A DNA stretch of 64,000 bases, taken from contig NZ_BAFV01000007.1 in the NCBI RefSeq assembly GCF_000308515.1, forward strand, positions 62,001 through 126,000. Reading direction: 5' to 3'. Source of the stretch: Nocardia carnea NBRC 14403 (GTDB lineage Bacteria > Actinomycetota > Actinomycetes > Mycobacteriales > Mycobacteriaceae). The notes under the pieces were generated by a model. It did no database searches. It was not told the DNA's origin and saw nothing but the letters and a program-made list of their open reading frames with translations. The position numbers and the translations under genes are program-made. Below are positions 57,864-64,000 of the stretch, piece by piece; position 1 is the stretch's first letter, and each line of letters starts with the position of its first letter.

Positions 57864-58877
57864 TCACAGGTGATGCTTGTAGGTGTCGTAGTCGGCATCC
57901 GGCTCGCCGGTCGGCTCGAAGTGGTCGATATTGGCCATGGTGTGGCCCCACTCCTCACGCGGCTTCCAGACCACCTTGACCCGCAGACCCATCCGCACCT
58001 CGCTCGCCTCGATGCCGAGAACGAGATGCAGGAAGGGGATATCGGCGCCGTCGAGCAGTACATACGCGGCCACATACGGCGGTTTGAGCCGCTGGCCCAT
58101 GAACGGCACGTTCACGATGCAGAAGGTGGTGACGGTGCCCGTCTCGGCGAGTTCCACCATGTCCGCGGTGGACCGTCCGTCGACCGGGTCGACACCACGC
58201 GGCGGGAAGTACACCTTGCTGTTCGCATCGGCGCGGCCGCCGACCAGCTTGCCCTCCATCAGGCCGCGCAGGAACGCGGTCTCCTCCGGGGAGGCGGTGT
58301 GCTTGTAGTCCATCCCGATCGGGGTGGTGATCATCGTGACCGGTTCGGCATCCGAGGCCGGTGCCGGTTCCGCCGTCGGGGCGTCACCGGGTTCGAAGCA
58401 GACGATGTCGTGGATGGTCCCGGTGAGCTCGTCGGCCCAGCGGGCGGTCACCCGCATCCCGCTGCTCATCTGCTCCGGGTTCTGCACATCCACCGCGTGC
58501 AACAGTGCGGTATCGGCGCCGTCGAGCTGGATCAGCGCGTAGGCGAACGGCCGGTCGAACGGCTGGCCGGGCAGCACATCGCGGACCCAGGTCCAGGATT
58601 TGACGGTGCCGGTGGTGGCGACCTCCACGAACTCCGACAGCGGGTCGGCGGTCACCGGATCGAACTCGGCCGGTGGCACCAGCACCCGGTCGTCCGAGCC
58701 CCGGATACCGAAGATGCGCCGTTCGCGCAGGCCGGTGAGGAACTTGCCGATGATGGGTCCCACAGAACGCGTGTAGTCGAACTCCATCCGCAAGGGCGCA
58801 CTGAGCACATCGCTCGGTTTCAGTCCTGGCGGGCGTTCCTGCGTAATTACCGTGGGTGCAGTATTCCCATGAGTCAC
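57864..58877 (-). CDS. Tandem DUF35 (OB-fold/zinc-ribbon) protein, Rv3521 type
   Basis: The 337-residue protein has two OB-fold halves: SFVEVATTGTVKSWTWV-like FVEVATTGTVKSWTWVRDVL with FAYALIQLDGADTALLH, and VELAETGTVTTFCIVNVPFM with YVAAYVLLDGADIPFLHL. DUF35 proteins bind and activate Ltp-type aldolases or thiolases; the tandem form matches Rv3521, next to ltp4 and ltp3. It leads the operon DUF35-ltp4-ltp3-LLM, 9 nt from a KstR box. Classical zinc-ribbon cysteines are not evident. Confidence 0.85.
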   Translation of the reverse strand: MTHGNTAPTVITQERPPGLKPSDVLSAPLRMEFDYTRSVGPIIGKFLTGLRERRIFGIRGSDDRVLVPPAEFDPVTADPLSEFVEVATTGTVKSWTWVRDVLPGQPFDRPFAYALIQLDGADTALLHAVDVQNPEQMSSGMRVTARWADELTGTIHDIVCFEPGDAPTAEPAPASDAEPVTMITTPIGMDYKHTASPEETAFLRGLMEGKLVGGRADANSKVYFPPRGVDPVDGRSTADMVELAETGTVTTFCIVNVPFMGQRLKPPYVAAYVLLDGADIPFLHLVLGIEASEVRMGLRVKVVWKPREEWGHTMANIDHFEPTGEPDADYDTYKHHL

Positions 58878-58886
58878 GATATCGAG

Positions 58887-58900
58887 TAGAACAGGTTCTT
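58887..58900. promoter_or_regulatory. KstR operator between the DUF35-ltp4-ltp3 operon and the F420 oxidoreductase gene
   Basis: TAGAACAGGTTCTT is identical to the box of hsaADCB (18649-18662). It lies 9 nt upstream of the DUF35 start (minus) and 39 nt upstream of GTG 58940 (plus), so it can serve both directions. Confidence 0.8.
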
Positions 58901-58939
58901 ATTCTGCTGGCAAGCAGTAGGCCGGGAAAGGGGTCGGTT

Positions 58940-59980
58940 GTGAAGTTCGGATTGCAGCTCGGATACTGGGGCGCGGCACCGCCGCAGCATGCCGCGGAAG
59001 TGGTGGTGGCCGCGGAGGAAGCCGGCTTCGACGCGGTGTTCGCCGCCGAATCCTGGGGTTCGGACGCCTTCACCCCGCTGGCCTGGTGGGGTTCGGCCAC
59101 TGAGCGGGTGCGGCTGGGCACCTCGGTGGTGCAACTGTCCGCGCGCACCCCCACGGCCACGGCCATGCACGCGCTGACCCTCGACCATCTCAGCGGCGGC
59201 CGGGCCATTCTCGGGCTCGGCGTCTCCGGCCCGCAGGTGGTCGAAGGCTGGTACGGGCAGCCGTTTGCCAAACCGTTGCAGCGCACCCGCGAATACGTCG
59301 ATATCGTGCGCAAGGTGCTGGCCCGCGAGGCCCCGGTCACCAACGACGGACCGAACTATTCGCTGCCCTACACCGGCCCCGGCGCCACCGGTCTCGGCAA
59401 GCCACTGAAGCCGATAACCCACCCGCTACGTGCGGATCTGCCGATCTGGCTCGGCGCCGAAGGCCCCAAGAATGTGGCACTCACGGCGGAGATCGCCGAC
59501 GGCTGGCTCGCGATCTACTACACGCCCCGGATGGCCGGCGTCTACAACGAATGGCTCGACGAAGGCTTCGCCCGCCCGGGTGCCCGGCGTTCGCGGGAAG
59601 ACTTCGAAATCGCCGCCACCGCCCAGGTCATCATCACCGACGATGTCGCCGCCGAGATCGAACGGATGCGCTGGATCACCTCGCTCTACATCGGCGGCAT
59701 GGGCGCGCCGGAACTCAACTTCCACGCCCAGGTGTATCGCCGGATGGGCTACGAGAAGGAAGTCGACGAGATCGGCACGCTGTTCCAGGCGGGCAAGAAA
59801 GCCGAGGCGGCCGCCGCCGTCCCCGACGAACTGGTCCTGGAGACGGCGATCATCGGCAACGAGGCGCAAGTCCGTGAGCAGATCGGTGTGTGGGAAGCCT
59901 CGGGTGTGACCATGCTGTTGGTCTCGGTGCCCGACGTAGATCAACTGAAGCGTGTGGCGCCACTGCTCGACGCCGGGTGA
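58940..59980 (+). CDS. LLM-class F420-dependent oxidoreductase (Rv3520c type)
   Basis: The 346-residue protein starts MKFGLQLGYWGAAPPQHAAE and has VVVAAEEAGFDAVFAAESWG, TSVVQLSARTPTATAMHALT and GRAILGLGVSGPQVVEGWYG, typical of F420-dependent LLM enzymes, closest in my reading to Rv3520c. It is divergent from the DUF35-ltp4-ltp3 operon across a KstR box. The substrate is unknown; position implies a sterol intermediate. The GTG start follows GGGAAAGGGG. Confidence 0.87.
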   Translation: MKFGLQLGYWGAAPPQHAAEVVVAAEEAGFDAVFAAESWGSDAFTPLAWWGSATERVRLGTSVVQLSARTPTATAMHALTLDHLSGGRAILGLGVSGPQVVEGWYGQPFAKPLQRTREYVDIVRKVLAREAPVTNDGPNYSLPYTGPGATGLGKPLKPITHPLRADLPIWLGAEGPKNVALTAEIADGWLAIYYTPRMAGVYNEWLDEGFARPGARRSREDFEIAATAQVIITDDVAAEIERMRWITSLYIGGMGAPELNFHAQVYRRMGYEKEVDEIGTLFQAGKKAEAAAAVPDELVLETAIIGNEAQVREQIGVWEASGVTMLLVSVPDVDQLKRVAPLLDAG

Positions 59981-60032
59981 ACTTGTTTCAGAAATCGCCG
60001 CACGCTACCCGCTGTGCGTCCCGCAGGTAGCG

Positions 60033-60050
60033 TGTGGCGAAATCGCCACA
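60033..60050. promoter_or_regulatory. Inverted repeat and TGTGGCG array upstream of the XRE gene
   Basis: TGTGGCGAAATCGCCACA is a perfect 8-2-8 inverted repeat. Further half sites follow: TGTGGCGG (60071), CGTGGCGG (near 60089) and TGTGGCGTT (near 60110). The left arm also pairs with GAAATCGCC-GCACGCTACC (59991-60009) in a longer 16-of-19 stem. The array fits an autoregulatory operator for the following regulator. Confidence 0.6.
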
Positions 60051-60117
60051 TCCCGTCAAGTGTGTGTCAATGTGGCGGTTTCTTGGCACGTGGCGGGCTC
60101 GGTTCTAATGTGGCGTT

Positions 60118-60369
60118 ATGGCAACAATGGGCAGCGCTGACGGGCTGCGTGTGCGGTCGGCGTCTGCGCTGGGTCGCGTGGTCCGTGCTGCCCGTAAGTC
60201 GCGGGGGATGACACAGGCCGAACTAGCCGAACTCGCCCAAACGAATCGCTACTCGCTCGCTCAACTCGAAGAGGGCGATACGACGAAAGCGATCGAGCGA
60301 CTGTTCGACGTACTCTCCGCTCTCGAGCTTGAGCTCACCGTCCGTCCTCGACATGAGCGAACCGAATGA
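60118..60369 (+). CDS. Small XRE (HipB-like) regulator
   Basis: The 83-residue protein has a single helix-turn-helix, VRAARKSRGMTQAELAELAQ followed by TNRYSLAQLEEGDTTKAIER, as in HipB-type antitoxin repressors. No hipA or other toxin gene follows; the next gene, 127 nt on, is a kinase. The upstream repeats are probably its operator. It may be an orphan or may regulate the kinase genes, but that is not shown. Confidence 0.75.
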   Translation: MATMGSADGLRVRSASALGRVVRAARKSRGMTQAELAELAQTNRYSLAQLEEGDTTKAIERLFDVLSALELELTVRPRHERTE

Positions 60370-60496
60370 CGGTCCTTGACATCTTTGGCGGGCGCGGGCC
60401 GGCCCTTGCTGAGGCGCCACCGTGCCACTCGGCGTTGCTGTAGGGATGCGGTTACACTGCATGCCGATATCGCAGGGCTGACTGGGAGGGTTGGGG

Positions 60497-62116
60497 GTGG
60501 AGGCTGGCATCGGCGGATCCTTCGCCGGGTACACCATTGAAAGCGTGCTCGGTCAAGGCGGAATGGGCACGGTTTACCTTGCTCGGCATCCTCGATTGCC
60601 GCGTTCGGTGGCGCTCAAACTGGTCAATCGTGACGTCTCGGCCGACCCTGAGGTGCGGCGGCGGTTCGAGCAGGAAGGCAATGTCGTCGCCCGGTTGGAT
60701 CACCCGGGCATCGTGGGAATTTACGACCGGGGGGCCGATAACGGTCACCTGTGGATTGCCATGCAGTACATCCGGGGCAGCGATGTCGCGAAGTTGGATC
60801 CGCGATCTATGACTCCAGATCGCGCGCTGCGGATCGTCACCCAAACCGCTGCGGCGCTCGATCATGCGCACGCGCAGGGTGTGCTGCATCGCGATGTCAA
60901 GCCGGCCAATATTTTGCTGGCGCAGTCGGAAACGGGCCGGGAAGAACGTGCGGTACTTACGGATTTCGGTATTGCGCGCATGCTCGATTCCAGTACCAAG
61001 CTCACCGCCACGGGTACATTTACCGCCACCTTGGCCTATGCCTCGCCGGAGCAGTTGTCCGCCGAGCACGTGGACCATCGCGCCGATCAGTATTCACTCG
61101 CCTGCACACTGTTCGCCCTGCTGGCCGGTCAGACTCCATACGCGAACACCAGCCCCGGGCAGGTTGTCGCAGGTCACCTGAGTAAGCCGGTGCCGCAGCT
61201 GGGGAACTTCCGCTCAGATCTACCGCCGGCGCTCGACCAGGTTTTCGCGCGGGCGCTGGCCAAGAACCGTGAGGAGCGGTTCGGAAGCTGCGGAGAATTC
61301 GCCTCGGTTGCATCCGATGTGCTGGGCGGCAAGGCGGTTCCAGTTCCTGCTTATACCGGTCCGACCGTGGTGAATCAGGCGGCCACCGTGCTGAATCCAG
61401 CAGCAACAGTGGTGAATCCGGCAGCGCAGATGGCAGGGCACCAACCGCTGCCGGGGCCGATGTATCAAACTGATCCGGCGGAACAGCACATGTACGGCGT
61501 GCATCCGTACCAGGCGGTGCCCGCGCCGGCCCGAGTCGCGCCCGCACCGCGCCGAAAGTCACGTGCATTACGAATACTTGCGGGCATCGGTGCCGTGGTT
61601 GTCTTGGTTGCGGCGGGAGTGTTCGTGCAGCGCGACGCCATTACCGCCTGGATCAACCGGTGGGATGATGAGCACCAGGTTGTTGCGGATGCCTTCCCGA
61701 ATCTACTGGCCGAAGCGCAGTTTGCGGTTGGGTGGCTCGGCGCAACCTGCTACTCGACGAGTTATATGGACGGCCGGGTGGTCGCGGTCCGCTGTTCGAA
61801 CAACGACACCGGGGTCAGTTACCAGGTGAAGATGTACGGCAGCGAAGCCGAGGCGACTGCTACCGTCGATAGCTTTGTCCGTGATCGTGCGGCCGATCAG
61901 GTTGTCACGCACCCGAGTGCCGACGGCCAGGTGACGGTGACCATCGAGCCGCCGACGCCGGGAAGCTTTGCCAACGGTGTCGTTTACACGCGCTTCCCGG
62001 ATGACGAACAGCGGTCCAGATTCGTCTTCGAGCTCGAATGGGCGAACCACTCCGCTTCCGACGTATTCGAGCAGTGGTGGCCGCAGGCGCCGCTGGGTGC
62101 GGGGACGGAGAACTGA
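60497..62116 (+). CDS. Membrane Ser/Thr protein kinase (PknB-like)
   Basis: The 539-residue protein has a kinase domain (about 9-270) with GQGGMGTVYLA, Lys41 (VALKLV), catalytic HRDVKPANIL (Asp133) and DFGIAR (Asp156), and an activation loop with threonines before YASPEQL. A Pro/Ala-rich linker leads to one membrane helix (about 357-377) and an extracellular domain of about 160 residues with two cysteines (ATCYST, VRCSNN) that may pair. No PASTA repeats are present. GTG 60497 has GGGAGG 6 nt upstream. It is tandem with a second kinase gene. Confidence 0.9.
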   Translation: MEAGIGGSFAGYTIESVLGQGGMGTVYLARHPRLPRSVALKLVNRDVSADPEVRRRFEQEGNVVARLDHPGIVGIYDRGADNGHLWIAMQYIRGSDVAKLDPRSMTPDRALRIVTQTAAALDHAHAQGVLHRDVKPANILLAQSETGREERAVLTDFGIARMLDSSTKLTATGTFTATLAYASPEQLSAEHVDHRADQYSLACTLFALLAGQTPYANTSPGQVVAGHLSKPVPQLGNFRSDLPPALDQVFARALAKNREERFGSCGEFASVASDVLGGKAVPVPAYTGPTVVNQAATVLNPAATVVNPAAQMAGHQPLPGPMYQTDPAEQHMYGVHPYQAVPAPARVAPAPRRKSRALRILAGIGAVVVLVAAGVFVQRDAITAWINRWDDEHQVVADAFPNLLAEAQFAVGWLGATCYSTSYMDGRVVAVRCSNNDTGVSYQVKMYGSEAEATATVDSFVRDRAADQVVTHPSADGQVTVTIEPPTPGSFANGVVYTRFPDDEQRSRFVFELEWANHSASDVFEQWWPQAPLGAGTEN

Positions 62117-62117
62117 G

Positions 62118-63707
62118 ATGATGAGGCTGGGAGTCGGCGACTCGTTCGCCGGCTACGATATCGAGGGCGTGCTCGGCGAAGGTGGAATGGGGACGGTCTA
62201 TCTCGCCCGGCATCCACGGTTACCGATGCAGGTCGCACTAAAGTTGCTCGTCCCGACTGCATCGGCCGATAAAGAACTGCGTCTGCGGTTCGAACAGGAA
62301 GCCGGTGTCATCGCACGCCTCGAACATCCGAACATCGTCGACGTGTACGACTGCGGCGCCACGGATGGACATCTGTGGATCGCAATGCAGTACATCCGCG
62401 GTGGTCACGCCGGGCAACTCACACCGTACAACTCGCCTCCAGGGCGAATCCTGAGCGTTGTCGCACAAACGGGTGACGCACTGGACTATGCCCACTCGCG
62501 CGGCATTCTGCACCGAGACGTCAAGCCTGCCAACATCCTGCTAGCCGCAGCCGACGCCGGACGCGAAGAACGCGCCGTGCTCACCGACTTCGGTATCGCA
62601 CGATTGATGGAATCCGATGCGGGACTCACCGCCGACGGATCATTCACCGCGACAATCGCCTATGCCTCACCCGAGCAGTTATCCAGCGTACCCGTCGATC
62701 ACCGCTCCGACCAATACTCGCTGGCCTGCACCCTGTTCATGCTGTTGACCGGACGAGCACCGTACGACTACACCAACGCGGGACAGGTGATCACAGCGCA
62801 CCTGGTCAAGCCGCCGCCACGAGTGTCCGAGGTTCGGCCGGACTTGCCCGCCGTACTCGACGAGGTCATTGCGCGGGGTATGGCCAAGCAGCCAGATGAG
62901 CGATTCGCGAGTTGCGGCGAATTCGTTGCGGCTGCTCGGGCCGCGTTTGCCGTCGAATTCGCTCCTGCTCCGCGCCGGGTGGCGCCGACGATGATTGCGA
63001 AGCCTCTCTCGGCCCCGTCGCACCCGGTTGCGGCGATGCCGGTGCCACAGGGTGCTCCGCCACCTATGCAGTCCATACCTCCGATACAACACGTGCCAGG
63101 GCTGCCCTCGTCACGCCCGGCTCGACGAGGTCCCCGTAAGGCGCTGATGGCGGTGGGGGCCGTGCTCGGCGTTGTCGTGGTCGTCGGCGTTGCCGCTGCG
63201 ACCTTCCTCCCGGGGTTGATCGCTCAGTGGGACACCAGAGAATGGGGAAGCCGGAACCAAGCCCTCGCGGAGACGTTTCCGCAGCTGGTCTCCTCCCGCG
63301 AGTTCGGAATAGGATGGCTCGAATTGCAGTGCAACGCGACGATCCCGGGCCTGGCGCCAGGGCTACTGCGTGAAGGTGGCGTATACGAGAACGGTGTCAC
63401 CTGCGACGACGCGGATTTCAGCCAACACATCACGGTATTCGACTTCGGTAGCCCCGATGCGGCGAAGGCATACATCGACGGTCTCGCCGCCCTGCCCGGT
63501 GCGCGTGTCTGGAATGAGCGGCACCCCGACCTTCCGTCATCGCTTCCGATCGTCAGCGACGGTTCTGTCGGCGCCGGCATACTCACTGGGTTTCCGGATG
63601 ACCCGGTACGCGGCCGGTTTGTGGTCAACTTCGTCAAAAAGGGTGACACGCTCTCTGATGAGCACGTTATCGAAAATATGTGGAGGAAGGCGCCGCTTGG
63701 CCGGTAA
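62118..63707 (+). CDS. Membrane Ser/Thr protein kinase (PknB-like), tandem paralogue
   Basis: The 529-residue protein has GEGGMGTVYLARHPRLP, Lys42, HRDVKPANIL (Asp134) and DFGIARLM (Asp157), closely similar to the upstream kinase. A Pro-rich linker (about 285-340) precedes a membrane helix (about 342-367) and an ectodomain of about 160 residues with two cysteines (LQCNAT, TCDDAD). The two ectodomains share the pattern of a Trp-Leu-x-x-x-Cys start but have diverged strongly, so the kinases probably sense different ligands. It starts 1 nt after the first kinase stop. Confidence 0.9.
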   Translation: MMRLGVGDSFAGYDIEGVLGEGGMGTVYLARHPRLPMQVALKLLVPTASADKELRLRFEQEAGVIARLEHPNIVDVYDCGATDGHLWIAMQYIRGGHAGQLTPYNSPPGRILSVVAQTGDALDYAHSRGILHRDVKPANILLAAADAGREERAVLTDFGIARLMESDAGLTADGSFTATIAYASPEQLSSVPVDHRSDQYSLACTLFMLLTGRAPYDYTNAGQVITAHLVKPPPRVSEVRPDLPAVLDEVIARGMAKQPDERFASCGEFVAAARAAFAVEFAPAPRRVAPTMIAKPLSAPSHPVAAMPVPQGAPPPMQSIPPIQHVPGLPSSRPARRGPRKALMAVGAVLGVVVVVGVAAATFLPGLIAQWDTREWGSRNQALAETFPQLVSSREFGIGWLELQCNATIPGLAPGLLREGGVYENGVTCDDADFSQHITVFDFGSPDAAKAYIDGLAALPGARVWNERHPDLPSSLPIVSDGSVGAGILTGFPDDPVRGRFVVNFVKKGDTLSDEHVIENMWRKAPLGR

Positions 63708-63749
63708 GGTGACCACCGACGTATTCATTTGCCGCGACAGCTCACCGAC

Positions 63750-64000
63750 TCATCGGTAGTCCTCGGCGCACAACACTGGCGGATACAGCCCCTTCTCGAC
63801 CACACGAATACCGTTCCACGGGCAGATCCGGTTTCCGTGCGGGCCGATGCGGCCGGCTCGGACCGGTGCGAATTCCAGGCACCCACCAGGACATGCGATC
63901 GAGGCGATCGGCCCCCACGGTCTTCCGCCGTGATGAACGACGATCCGCAGTTGTCGCGTGGTGATGAACGGTTCGCAACCGCACGGCGGCGCGGCATCCC
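63750..64000 (-). CDS. Hypothetical protein, C-terminal part only
   Basis: The last 82 codons of a gene that extends beyond the right edge encode CGCEPFITTRQLRIVVHHGG and IACPGGCLEFAPVRAGRIGP, then WNGIRVVEKGLYPPVL before a TGA at 63750. The Cys and His pattern suggests metal binding. I do not recognise the family. It converges with the kinase pair. The frame is open to the edge without stop codons, and its codon positions are G+C-biased, which is the main reason to call it. Confidence 0.5.
   Translation of the reverse strand, partial: DAAPPCGCEPFITTRQLRIVVHHGGRPWGPIASIACPGGCLEFAPVRAGRIGPHGNRICPWNGIRVVEKGLYPPVLCAEDYR

Overview
The window is high-G+C actinobacterial DNA, most probably from a Nocardia or a close mycolata relative (Rhodococcus, Mycobacterium). 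It carries a complete-looking set of steroid-ring catabolic genes in the arrangement known from Mycobacterium tuberculosis and Rhodococcus, together with KstR and KstR2 operators, F420-dependent oxidoreductases, WXG100 proteins, an EspR-like regulator and PknB-type kinases.

Steroid genes occupy four blocks. Block 1 (1-3985) has a MaoC hydratase of the Hsd4B/ChsH3 type and kstD, divergent from a second flavoprotein that may be a 3-ketosteroid Delta4-(5alpha)-dehydrogenase. Block 2 (14919-20329) has hsaADCB on the minus strand, divergent from kshA, for opening rings A and B. Block 3 is the KstR2 regulon for rings C and D. It is split in two: 22789-33351 holds fadE33-fadE32-fadE31-echA-fadD3 on one strand, and fadE30-ipdF and kstR2-fadA6 on the other; 40946-46291 holds echA20-ipdA-ipdB-ipdC divergent from two SDR genes. 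Block 4 (51324-59980) has fadA5 divergent from cyp125, a ketosteroid-isomerase-like protein, ltp3-ltp4 with a DUF35 partner, and two LLM-type F420 oxidoreductases. I read six KstR boxes (consensus TnnAACnnGTTnnA) and three good KstR2 boxes (AnCAAGnnCTTGnT), all placed at the expected divergent promoters.

Between the blocks lie accessory regions. 4046-9196 is a gene-decay and conflict island: an Rpn-type nuclease, a type VII-secreted polymorphic toxin with its immunity gene and two WXG100 partners, an orphan colicin-D-like toxin tail that keeps its own immunity gene, an EspG-like remnant and an hsdM remnant. 9270-14761 holds small enzymes with local regulators (PhyH, GyrI-like, OYE/MerR, DUF1348, PPOX/DsrE/TetR). 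20690-22631 holds rsgA and a toxin-antitoxin pair. 33352-40945 interrupts the KstR2 regulon with a P450/TetR deletion scar, MarR-MFS, DUF427, HxlR with an ABM-globin fusion, a DinB/MDMPI-fold protein, a secreted lipase and a second PIN toxin-antitoxin pair. 47321-50890 holds a secreted Gly-Ser-Ala repeat protein, an ImmA/IrrE-type protease and a membrane protein in one operon, facing an EspR-like regulator. The right end has a small XRE regulator with an operator array, two tandem membrane Ser/Thr kinases and a truncated hypothetical gene.

No rRNA, tRNA, CRISPR array or intact insertion sequence was recognised. All assignments come from reading the sequence and from memory of the families; no database search was run.
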